DNA of 64,000 nt, taken from assembly GCF_023898315.1 (NCBI RefSeq), contig NC_064616.1:708565389-708629388 (forward strand). Direction: 5' to 3'. This document shows, piece after piece, positions 55,193-64,000 of this stretch; the first letter of the stretch is position 1, and each line of letters begins with the position of its first letter. Origin of the DNA: Schistocerca nitens. Taxonomy: Eukaryota > Arthropoda > Insecta > Orthoptera > Acrididae. The notes under the pieces were generated by a model that worked only from the letters and a program-made list of their open reading frames with translations, was not told where the DNA came from and made no database searches. The position numbers were made by a program, and so were the translations under genes.

Positions 55193-55613
55193 TATGTAAA
55201 TTGAAGGTGGAAGGGACAGAAATGAAAGGGAAGGGAGATAATATGATATCAGCTGTCTCAGGATTTTATGCAGAATCAGCGGCGACGAGTGAAAATTTGT
55301 ACCAGACCAGGACTCGAATCCAGGATATGCTGCTTACTAGGCACTTGTGTTAACTACTGCGCCATCCAGAAACAGTTATATCGGAAATGCGCGGGCTATC
55401 TCGACACGTTCCTCGGCCGACACAAATGCCCCACCCCAGCGCCATGTATCCGCTCGTTAATTTTAGATTCCTGCTAAGGGCCGGACGATATCGTGCATCC
55501 GCACTGAAGGTTGTGGATTCATTGCCCATCGAGGCGAATCAGTTATATGAATGCGTGGCGTTTGTTCTTTCGGACATGTCCGAAGAAACAGACACCATGA
55601 ATTCATATAATTC
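55193..55613 (-). mobile_element. tRNA-derived SINE, fifth family
   Basis: The minus strand has a tRNA head with GATGGCGCAGTAGTTAACAC (box A region) and GGATTCGAGTCCTGG (box B, about 55310-55324), then 'taccaaattttcactcg'-like body. The 5' flanking part (55380-55613) contains 'tgtccgaaagaac' as in related locust repeats (recall). The Tc1-like host sequence resumes after AGGTT, which is present on both sides (55188-55192 and 55614-55618 region), suggesting a short duplication. Confidence 0.65.
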
Positions 55614-55745
55614 CAGGTTCTTTCGTGTTTCACTTCACAATTCATCACCAACAGTCAACTTGGGCAGCTTTAGAAGGGCTGAAATGTTCTGAAGGATTTG
55701 TAACGCAGGTGACATCCAATGAGCAGTCCACGTTCGAAATTAGAT

Positions 55746-56530
55746 TAGATAAATTCGGGCTCATAAGGAGACTTACACCCCAAGTGTTCTTCTTACGCAC
55801 CGTTAGTGAATGTAATAGGAAAGCGGGGAGAGGGGTAATGATAGTATCACACTGAACTCTACCATCTGAACAACGGACGTGTGTTCCAACACTGGGTTTC
55901 CAGAGGTCTCGTCCTATAAAGTATTCGAAGAAAAGACAGCACACGTGACCTGTTTGTGCACAGAAGAGTAGGTTTTCCACGGAGGAAAGGAGGCCATGGT
56001 AATAATTCTTGGCCACTACCAAGCTGCTCACTGGTACAAATCAAAAGCAGAAAATTTAATTCACATAGCGAGAAACTGGAATTACAGTCTTACTTTCTGG
56101 AATGGCCATTGATGAAACCAGACAGAAACTAGGGAGGAACGGACAGTGAGAGGCGTAAGGAACATGAACACTCTCACGCTGTGTAAGATGCCTCCTGTGC
56201 GTTAGCAATAGTGCAGAAGACTATATAGCTTTCTTCACAGAGGCTTAACAAAGTACTCAATCTGTAGCATTATCCCAGTACCTAATTCCGAATCTCTGCT
56301 CCCATGATGCCCCTGTTTCACTTGTCCCTTTTCGTTAACATTTGTAGATAATCACAGTCCAAATTTAAGAGTATCTTCACCGACACCACAAGTCCAATGG
56401 CTGCAGAAACTCAATATTTTTATCTTCGTACGCACTAAACGTCAGATATGGTTATGAAGGTAGTAGCTTGCTGCATACACATAGGAATTATTTAGGTTAA
56501 GTCACTCTACATTCAGACTGGTTGAAGTTA
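55746..56530. other. Intergenic sequence, nothing recognised
   Basis: Possibly includes the remaining end of the Tc1-like element (to about 55860); otherwise unassigned. Confidence 0.35.
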
Positions 56531-57428
56531 TACCCGTTGTTGTTGTTGTTGTTGTGGTCTTCAGTCCCGAGACTGGTTTGATGCAGCTCTCCATGCTACT
56601 CTATCCTGTGCAAGCTTCTTCATCTCCCAGTACCTACTGCAACCTACATCCTTCTGAATCTGCTTAGTGTATTCATCTCTTGGTCTCCCCCTACGATTTT
56701 TACCCTCCACGCTGCCCTCCAATACTAAATTGGTGATCCCTTGATGCCTCAGAACATGTCCTACCAACCGATCCCTTCTTCTGGTCAAGTTGTGCCACAA
56801 ACTTCTCTTCTTCCCAATCCTATTCAATACTTCCTCATTAGTTATGTGATCTACCCATCTAATCTTCAGCATTCTTCTGTAGCACCACATTTAGAAAGCT
56901 TCTATTCTCTTCTTGTCCAAACTATTTACCGTCCATGTTGCACTTCCATACATGGCTACACTCCATACAAGTACTTTCAGAAATGACTTCCTGACACTTA
57001 AATCTATACTCGATGTTAACAAATTTCTCTTCTTCAGAAACGCTTTCCTTGCCATTGCCAGTCTACATTTTATATCCTCTCTACTTCGACCATCATCAGT
57101 TATTTTGCTCCCCAAATAGCAAAACTCCTTTACTACTTTAAGTGTCTCATTGCCTAATCTAATACCCTCAACATCACCCGACTTAATTCGACTACATTCC
57201 ATTATCCTCGTTTTGCTTTTGTTGATGTTCATCTTATATCCTTCCTTCAAGACACCATCCATTCCGTTCAACTGCTCTTCCAAGTCCTTTGCTGTCTCTG
57301 ACAGAATTACAATGTCATCGGTGAACCTCAAAGTTTTTATTTCTTCTCCATGGATTTTAATACCTACTCCAAATTTTTCTTTTGTTTCATTTACTGCTTG
57401 CTCAATATACAGATTGAATAACATCGGG

Positions 57429-57624
57429 CCGGCCGCGGTGGTCTAGCGGTTCTAGGCGCTCAGTCCGGAGCCGCGCGACTGCTACGGTCGCAGGTTCGAA
57501 TCCTGCCTCGGGCATGGATGTGTGTGATGTCCTTAGGTTAGTTACGTTTAAGTAGTTCTAAGTTCTAGGGGACTGATGACCACAGATGTTAAGTCCCATA
57601 GTGCTCAGAGGCATTTGAACCCAG
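57429..57624 (+). mobile_element. tRNA-derived SINE (Schistocerca-type) in reverse transcriptase
   Basis: Forward full-length copy close to consensus: box A TGGTCTAGCGG, box B GGTTCGAATCC, 3' end 'catttgaaccca'. Duplication TAACATCGGG at 57419-57428 and 57625-57634. It lies between CSPSPML and FNLYIEQAV of the host LINE. Confidence 0.95.
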
Positions 57625-59258
57625 TAACATCGGGGAGGGGCTACAACCCTGTCTTACTCCCTTCCCAACCACTGCTTCCCTTTCATGTCCCTCGACTCTT
57701 ATAACTGCCATCTGGTTTCTGTACAAATTGTAAATAGCCTTTCGCTCCCTGTATTTTACCCCTGCCACCTTTAGAATTTGAAAGAGAGTATTCCAGTCAA
57801 CATTGTTAAGAGCTTTCTCCAAGTCTACAAATGCTAGAAACGTAGGTTTGCCTTTCCTTAATCTTTCTTCTAAGATAAGTCGTAAGGTCAGTATTGCCTC
57901 ACGTGTTCCAGTATTTCTACGGAATCCAAACTGATCTTCCCCGAGGTCGGCTTCTACTAGTTTTTCCATTCGTCTGTAAAGAATTCGTGTTAGTATTTTG
58001 CAGCTGTGGCTTATTAAACTGATTGTTCGGTAATTTTCACATCTGTCAACACCTGCTTTCTTTGGGATTGGAATTATTATATTCTTCTTGAAGTCTGAGG
58101 GTATTTCGCCTGTTTCATACATCTTGCTCACCAGATGGTAGAGTTTTGTCAGGACTGGCTCTCCCAAGGCCGTCAGTAGTTCCAATGGAATGTTGTCTAC
58201 TCCGGGTGCCTTATTTCGACTCAGGTCTTTCAGTGCTCTGTCAAACTCTTCACGCAGTATCGTATCTCCCATTTCATCTTCATCTACATCCTCTTCCATT
58301 TCCATAATATTGTCCTCAAGTACATCGCCCTTGTATAGACCCTCTATATACTCCTTCCACCTTTCTGCTTTCCCTTCTTTGCTTAGAACTGGGTTTCCAT
58401 CTGAGCTCTTGATGTTCATACAAGTGTTTCTCTTACCTCCAAAGGTCTCTTTAATTTTCCTGTAGGCAGTATCTATCTTACCCCTAGTGAGATAAGCCTC
58501 TACATCCTTACATTTGACCTCTAGCCATCCCTGCTTAGCCATTTTGCACTTCCTGTCGATCTCATTTTTGAGACGGTTGTATTCCTTTTTTGCCTGCTTC
58601 ATTTTCTGCATTTTTATGTTTTCTCCTTTCATCAATTAAATTCAATATCTCTTCTGTTACCCAAGGATTTCTACTAGTCCTCGTCTTTTTACCTACTTGA
58701 TCCTCTGCTGCCTTCACTACTTCATCCCTCAAAGTTACCCATTCTTCTTCTACTGTATTTCTTTCCCCCATTCCTGTCAATTGTTCTCTTATGCTCTCCC
58801 TGAAACTCTCTACAACCTTTGGTTCTTTCAGTTTATCCAGGTCCCATCTCCTTAAATTCCCACCTTTTTGCAGTTCCTTCAGTTTTAATCTACAGGTCAT
58901 AACCAATAGATTGTGGTCAGAGTCCACATCTGCCCCTGGAAATGTCTTACAATTTAAAACCTGGTTCCTAAATCTCTGTCTTACCATTATATAATCTATC
59001 TGATACCTTTTAGTATCTCCAGGGTTCTTCCATGTATACAACCTTCTATCATGATTCTTAAACCAAGTGTTAGCTATGATTAAGTTGTGCTCTGTGCAAA
59101 ATTCTACCAGGCGGCTTCCTCTTTCATTTCTTAGCCCCAATCCATATTCACCTACTACGTTTCCTTCTCTCCCTTTTCCTACACTCGTATTCCAGTCACC
59201 CATGACTATTAAATTTTCGTCTCCCTTCACTATCTGAATAATTTCTTTTATTTCATCA

Positions 59259-59451
59259 GCCGGCCGGAGTGGCCGTGCGGTTAAAGGCGCTGCAGTCTGG
59301 AACCGCAAGACCGCTGCGGTCGCAGGTTCGAATCCTGCCTCGGGCATGGACGTTTGTGATGTCCTTAGGTTAGTTCGGTTTAACTAGTTCTAAGTTCTAG
59401 GGGACTAATGACCTCAGCAGTTGAGTCCCATAGTGCTCAGAGCCATTTTTT
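59259..59451 (+). mobile_element. tRNA-derived SINE (Schistocerca-type) in endonuclease
   Basis: Forward full-length copy: box A TGGCCGTGCGG, box B GGTTCGAATCC, T tail. Duplication TTTTATTTCATCA at 59246-59258 and 59452-59464. Confidence 0.95.
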
Positions 59452-60098
59452 TTTTATTTCATCATACATTTCTTAAATTTCTTCGTCATCTGCAGAGCTA
59501 GTTGGCATATAAACTTGTACTACTGTAGTAGGTGTGGGCTTCGTATCTATCTTGGCCACAATAATGCGTTCACTATGCTGTTTGTAGTAGCTTACCCGCA
59601 TTCCTATTTTCTTATTCATTATTAAACCTACTCCTGCATTACCCCTGTTTGACTTTGTGTTTATAACCCTGTAGTCACCTGACCAGAAGTCTTGTTCCTC
59701 CTGCCACCGAACTTCACTAATTCCCAGTATATCTAACTTTAACCTATCCATTTCCCTTTTTAAATTTTCTAACCTACCTGCCCGATTAAGGGATCTGACA
59801 TTCCACGCTCCGATCCGTAGAACGCCAGTTTTCTTTCTCCTAATAACGACATCCTCTTGAGTAGTCCCCGCCCGTCGATCCGAATGGGGGACTATTTTAC
59901 CTCCGGAATATTTTGCCCAAGAGGACGCCATCATCATTTAATCATACAGTAAAGCTGCATGCTCTCGGGAAAAATTACGGCCGTAGTTTCCGCTTGCTTT
60001 CAGCCTTTCGCAGCAAGGCCGTTTTGGTTATTGTTACAAGGCCATATCAGTCAATCATCCAGACTGTTGCCCTTGCAACTACTGAAAAGGCTGCTGCC

Positions 60099-60205
60099 CC
60101 CCGAAACTCTAGGTCCCGAGTTCGAGTCTCGGTACGGAACACAGTTTTAATCTGCCAGGAAGTTTCATATCAGAGCACACTGCGCTGTAGAGTGATTTAA
60201 TTCTA
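60099..60205 (+). mobile_element. SINE fragment with tRNA box B, sixth family
   Basis: Begins around 'ctctaggtcccgagttcgagtctcgg' (box B GTTCGAGTCTC) and continues 'cacagttttaatctgccaggaagtttcatatcag', a 3' body recalled from other insect SINEs. Box A is missing, so it is 5'-truncated. It joins the end of the RTE leader. Confidence 0.65.
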
Positions 60206-60320
60206 ACTCTAGTATACCTTGATAGATAAATGTAACAGGCGAAACAATTGAAGAAACTTAATAAATGCAAGAGAGTCGTAGTTGAATTCAAGGAAAAACA
60301 ACACGAAACAGAAATAAACT

Positions 60321-61505
60321 AGAATGACATGCAGAGATACAGAGGTTGCTACAGTATAAAGTGATGTCGAGGATCAAACTAAATTCCTCAAAAAATGGAT
60401 AATAAAAGAAGGAACCAAGAGGATTTTTTTAGAGTTTAGCAATGATTATGTATACTATGGCGACTGCTTGCTCAAGAAAAATACACTTCAACTTTAGATT
60501 TCTACAGAAGGTACACGTCCGCGGTACAGGCTGGTACAGGGAAGCTGTGCTTCTTATCGTTACTATACAATGTGTTTAACACTTCGTGTGTGTCGGGTCT
60601 CTGAAGAAAGTAGAGTATCCGCAACACTTAATAATTAACGTCTGCACTCATTCATGTGGATGCGCATACTGATCAGTAAGAAGCTTACATCCATTCCATT
60701 GCCATGAAAATGACATAGCCAGTGCTGAAACAGATGTCAGTGCATAGACAAATAACTGACTTTAATTTTAAGATTAAGAATTTAGAAAGATACTTCGAAA
60801 AATGGTACATGCGATGGTTCGTTGACTGGAAAGAAGTTTCAAGTGAAAGGATATTCACCAGCCTCTGAAGTGGACGAATGACTGTGAAATCGCTTCATCC
60901 ATTAGTATTTATATAAGAAACGCAGAAATATTATGGGCAAACATCCCGTTGACGATGACATAATTTCAGACGAGCACAAGCTCCGATTAGACAAGAATGG
61001 GGAAGGAAACCGACCATGTCTTTTCAAAGGAAACATCTGGCCATTCGCCTGGATGGTCGGACTGGGATTTGATTTACGCTCTTCGCGAATGACTGTTCAG
61101 TGTTTTAATCGCAGCACCAAAGCAAAATAGTCGACAATCAGAGGTACAACAAGGAATGTACTAGTGCTATGAAAGAGGCATACCATTCAATGCGTATTAT
61201 TGAAAATGGGGCACCACCATAAACGACATCGAAGTTGGAGGCGAGCTGGCTCCGTGAAGATTCGGGATAAAGGCCAGCAAAAAAAGAAGAAAGATTGGGC
61301 GCAGAAGTAGTTACAGACGGCAACGTGATATCTGTGGAACATGTCAACAGTACTGCATGTTTCGATTTGCTGCTGCGTGCCTGTATTCATGTATGTGACA
61401 CTGGACTATTAAGCAGTTTATTATGAGTTTTTTGCTTACACGTGTTTGCATGTAGCAATTCAAAAGATTTGGCTATTCAGAAATTGTTTTGTAGTTTCTT
61501 TGTAT
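60321..61505 (+). repeat. Large inverted duplication, left arm
   Basis: About 1185 bases, matched in reverse complement by 61974-63154. By eye there are scattered substitutions and single-base indels, roughly one per 50-100 bases, plus a local insertion ('gtat' near 61390). Arms start with AGAATGACATGCAGAGATAC and end with 'gtagtttctttgtat'. The arm includes a SINE fragment at 60930-61110. No coding role is apparent; the identical open frames in the two arms are a by-product of the duplication. Confidence 0.95.
60930..61110 (+). mobile_element. SINE fragment (third family) inside the left arm
   Basis: 'gacgatgacataatttcagacgagcacaagctccg' and 'cttttcaaaggaaacatctggccattcgcctgga' match the body of the third SINE family (compare 10.3-10.5 kb). 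The same fragment is mirrored at about 62360-62545, so it was present before the duplication. No complete tRNA head. Confidence 0.65.
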
Positions 61506-61587
61506 AAAGTGTTTGTGAAGCTACCAAAGATGAAATAAAAAATATTCTTCTGTTTCTCTTTCAATCACTTGAGCCAGCGCCTGCAGC

Positions 61588-61782
61588 TAGCCGATGGTTG
61601 TGGCCGAGCGGTTCTAGGCGCTTCATTCTGGAACCGCGTGACCGCTACGGTCGCAGGATCGAATCCTGCCGCGGGCATGGATGTGTGTGATGTCCTTAGG
61701 TTAGTTAGGTTTAAGTAGTTCTACGTTCTAGGGGACTGATGACCATAGATGTTAAGTCCCATAGTGCTCAGAGCCATTTTTG
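61588..61782 (+). mobile_element. tRNA-derived SINE in the palindrome spacer
   Basis: Forward full-length copy: box A TGGCCGAGCGG, box B with one change (GGATCGAATCC), 3' end 'gagccatttttga'. It occupies almost half of the 468-base spacer (61506-61973). No convincing TSD. Confidence 0.9.
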
Positions 61783-61973
61783 AACGCGTCTAGATTGATA
61801 ATAAAGATTTCACATTTGGTTGACTGGTCGATAGCCCAAAGAGTAACTGCACTTGTTTTATTTTAAATCACATTTAAATTGTTTTAAGTTAGAACGTACG
61901 AGTAAAAACTACTCTAACAACATACGTCTACTAAACATTGAGAATTTAAAATACCAGGCATAGTACAGAAATA

Positions 61974-63154
61974 ATACAAAGAAACTACAAAACAATTTCT
62001 GAATAGCCAAATCTTTTGAATTGCTACATCCAAACACGAGTAAGCAAAAAACTCATAATAAACTGCTTAATAGTCCAGTGTCACATGAATACAGACACGC
62101 AGCAGCAAATCGAAACATGCAGTACTGTTGACATGTTCCACAGATATCACGTTGCCGTCTGTAACTACTTCTGCGCCCAATCTTTCTTCTTTTTTTGCTG
62201 GCCTTTATCCCGAATCTTCACGGAGCCAGCTCGCCTCCAACTTCGATGTCGTTTATGGTGGTGCCCCATTTTCAATAATACGCATTGAATGGTATGCCTC
62301 TTTCATAGCACTAGTACATTCCTTGTTGTACCTCTGATTGTCGACTATTTTGCTTTGGTGCTGCGATTAAAACACTGAACAGTCATTCGCGAAGAGCGTA
62401 AATCAAATCCCAGTCCGACCATCCAGGCGAATGGCCAGATGTTTCCTTTGAAAAGACATGGTCGGTTTCCTTCCCCATTCTTGTCTAATCGGAGCTTGTG
62501 CTCGTCTGAAATTATGTCATCGTCAACGGGATGTTTGCCCATAATATTTCTGCGTTTCTTATATAAATACTAATGGATGAAGCGATTTCACAGTCATTCG
62601 TCCACTTCAGAGGCTGGTGAATATCCTTTCACTTGAAACTTCTTTCCAGTCAACGAACCATCGCAATGTACCATTTTTCGAGGTATCTTTCTAAATTCTT
62701 AATCTTAAAATTAAATTCAGTTATTTGTCTATGCACTGACATCTGTTTCAGCACTGGCTATGTCATTTTCATGGCAATGGAATGGATGTAAGCTTCTTAC
62801 TGATCAGTATGCGCATCCACATGAATGAGTGCAGACGTTAATTATTAAGTGTTGCGGATACTCTACTTTCTTCAGAGACCCGACACACACGAAGTGTTAA
62901 ACACATTGTATAGTAACGATAAGAAGCACAGCTTCCCTGTACCAGCCTGTACCGCGGACATGTACCTTCTGTAGAAATCTAAAGTTGAAGTGTATTTTCT
63001 TGAGCAAGCAGTAGCCATAGTATACATAATCATTGCTAAACTCTAAAAAAATCCACTTGGTTCCTTCTTTTATTATCCATTTTTTGAGGAATTTAGTTTG
63101 ATCCTCGACATCTGTTTATACTGTAGCAACCTCTGTATCTCTGCATGTCATTCT
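61974..63154 (-). repeat. Large inverted duplication, right arm
   Basis: About 1181 bases, reverse complement of 60321-61505. Independent small differences from the left arm show the two have diverged since duplication and are not an assembly mirror. Outer flanks (aaataaact and ttggatagt) do not match, so no TSD supports a transposon insertion. Confidence 0.95.
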
Positions 63155-63340
63155 TTGGATAGTCCTTGTGGTTGTACGAAGGCGTGCTGAAAATTATTGC
63201 CTACAATTTTTGAAAGTGAAAACTCTAAAGGCTTTTTTAAGTAAAACAAACATTTTTAACATACTACACCTTTACTCTTCATGTCTACATATCTGCAGCC
63301 GCAGCCGACAGATGTCTCCGAATTGCAGCGTGTAACATGG

Positions 63341-63459
63341 CTCTGAGCACTATGGGACTTAACTTCTGAAGGCATCAGTCCCCTAGAACTTAGAACTACT
63401 TAAACCTAACTAACCTAAGGACATCACACACATCCATGCCCGAGGCAGGATTCGAACCT
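63341..63459 (-). mobile_element. SINE, 5'-truncated
   Basis: Reverse copy from the 3' end 'ctctgagcac' to box B ('gattcgaacct'), lacking box A. The 13-base duplication GCGTGTAACATGG at 63328-63340 and 63460-63472 shows insertion in truncated form. Confidence 0.9.
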
Positions 63460-63551
63460 GCGTGTAACATGGCGGAGTGTTATGGAACAGTGCCGGCACC
63501 GTGAAACAGCATGCTGTAATCGAATTCGAAGAGTTCGTCCACACGGGTGCA

Positions 63552-63870
63552 CCCCCATCTTCAGCATGACAATGTCAGACCACACATGAGCCGTGCAACA
63601 TCTGCAGCAATCCGAGACCTTGGGTTTACTGTCATCGATCATTCTCCGTACAGTTCCGATAAAGCCCCATCCCATTTTCATCTGTTTCCAAAAGTTGATG
63701 AACACCTTCGAGGACTTCATTCGGTAGCGATGAATCGGTGCAAGCAGAGGGGAGGTTGTGGCTCCATCAGCAATTCGGACACTCTACGTTGACGGTATCA
63801 ATAAATTGGTCTGTCGTTGGGAGAAATGTGTTCGTCACCAGGGTGACTATATTCAGAAATAAATATGTAG
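63552..63870 (+). pseudogene. Mariner-like transposase C-terminal half
   Basis: LQHDNVRPHMSRATSAAIRD holds the second catalytic Asp (QHDN), followed by VIDHSPYSSDKAPSHFHLFP with the third Asp in SSD (SPD in relatives). After a frameshift near 63725 the tail reads VDGINKLVCRWEKC and QGDYIQK, the usual mariner terminus (GDYVEK). The first catalytic region and DNA-binding domain are deleted. Confidence 0.85.
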
Positions 63871-64000
63871 ATATTAAGAATAAGGATTTCGAATGTTGAT
63901 GACGTCTGCTTTATGAAAAAAGCTTTAATAGCTTTCACATAAAAATTCGGAGGCATTACTATTCAGCAGCCTCATATTATAATAATATCCCAAAACCTCT

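Larger units (their letters stand above)
53600..55745 (-). mobile_element. Tc1-like element split by two later insertions
   Basis: Parts at about 53600-54470, 55164-55192 and 55614-55745 are collinear with a Tc1-like family; landmarks on the plus strand (antisense) are 'cgccttcatgacggcttgaactctgcc', 'ccactgggctcaggtcgggg', 'ccgaactg(g/t)tcctctac', 'gtatcgcttagcactgactacag' and 'ccaacagtcaacttgggcagctttagaagg'. The minus strand codes a transposase too decayed for an open frame. Termini not defined. Confidence 0.72.
56561..59937 (-). pseudogene. RTE-type LINE protein: AP endonuclease and reverse transcriptase
   Basis: ATG at 59935-59937 opens MMMASSWAKYSGGKI. Endonuclease motifs: RIGAWNVRSLN, GISEVRWQEEQDFW, and after the SINE VMGDWNTSVG and QIDYIMVRQ and DSDHNLLV (the SDH of AP endonucleases). 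One frameshift near 58610 separates this from the reverse transcriptase: KAPGVDNIPLEL, FRRNTGTREAI, FLAFVDLEKALNNVDW (usual KAFD is KALN), KGVRQGCSPSPMLL, and after the second SINE LRFTDDIVILSE with the catalytic DD. C-terminus: WCYRRMLKIRWVDHITNEE to RDRLVGHVLRHQG and GKNRRGRPRDEYTK. It nicks target DNA and copies its RNA there. Apart from the frameshift and SINEs, the frame is open. Confidence 0.92.
56536..60098 (-). mobile_element. Nearly complete RTE-type LINE with two SINE insertions
   Basis: From the (GTT)n tail at 56536-56555 to the 5' leader ending near 60098, containing endonuclease and reverse transcriptase. SINEs at 57429-57624 and 59259-59451 split the gene. The 5' leader matches that at 27.8-27.97 kb and then stops short of the full leader, so this copy is slightly 5'-truncated or its leader was overwritten by the SINE fragment at 60.1 kb. 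No TSD found. Confidence 0.92.
63177..63974 (+). mobile_element. Internally deleted mariner-like element
   Basis: CGAAGGCGTGCTGAAAATTATTGCCT at left pairs with AGGCATTACTATTCAGCAGCCTCA at right, with TA at 63175-63176 and 63975-63976. Contains a transposase 3' part and a truncated SINE. Confidence 0.87.

Noticed and set aside
60933..62542. Two identical 65-codon open frames on opposite strands, looking like a conserved gene pair
   Set aside because: They are mirror images within the large inverted duplication and fall in SINE-derived sequence; identity follows from duplication, not selection.

Overview
The window is eukaryotic and reads like a piece of a large insect genome, most likely an orthopteran. 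At least sixteen copies of a roughly 195-base tRNA-derived SINE (box B GGTTCGAATCC, 3' end reading as 'agagccattt') match, from memory, the commonest short repeat of Schistocerca-type locusts; that species assignment is recall, not a search. There are no bacterial operons, no CRISPR array and no convincing intact host gene. Nearly every supported feature is a transposable element or its debris, and the value of the window lies in the nesting, which can be dated from target-site duplications (TSDs).

Layout. 1-1.84 kb: 3' end of an RTE-type LINE split by a foldback DNA element that itself holds a SINE. 2.5-4.2 kb: older RTE piece and a Tc1-like 5' half. 5.9 kb: another tRNA-derived SINE. 7.69-10.26 kb: hAT element with 8-bp TSD and a dead transposase, containing a mariner derivative and a SINE. 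11.4-15.9 kb: a broken minus-strand MULE-domain transposase gene in three pieces, split by SINE-like palindromic sequence and by a mariner-superfamily element that carries a SINE, a foldback element and a solo LTR. 16-19.4 kb: a cluster of SINEs plus a CR1/Jockey-like LINE end. 20.5-23.9 kb: degenerate LINE, mariner derivative, LINE. 25.6-34.5 kb: one Gypsy-like LTR retrotransposon with both LTRs, a primer-site candidate, a polypurine tract, gag, protease and integrase, but no reverse transcriptase, hit by seven insertions of five kinds. 34.5-38.5 kb: LTR-like sequence and a minus-strand gag-protease remnant of another LTR element. 42-50.5 kb: Tc1/mariner elements, including two with long terminal inverted repeats and a transposase close to intact, plus a CR1-like LINE and a divergent foldback element. 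50.8-55.7 kb: foldback element, a 933-base near-perfect foldback MITE, and a Tc1-like element split twice. 56.5-60.1 kb: almost complete RTE LINE with two SINEs. 60.3-63.2 kb: a 1.18-kb inverted duplication. 63.2-64.0 kb: a mariner remnant with a truncated SINE.

How the parts relate. The LINEs (RTE and CR1-like) are the probable source of the machinery that moved the SINEs; the SINEs have 10-16-bp TSDs as expected for that mechanism. Two internally deleted or transposase-less families (the mariner derivatives with CGAGGG termini and the foldback elements with CAAGGGAACC termini) must have been moved by enzymes encoded elsewhere. The least expected items are the foldback family with a tRNA-like promoter inside its arms and TWA target duplications, the MULE-domain pseudogene, and the large young palindrome.
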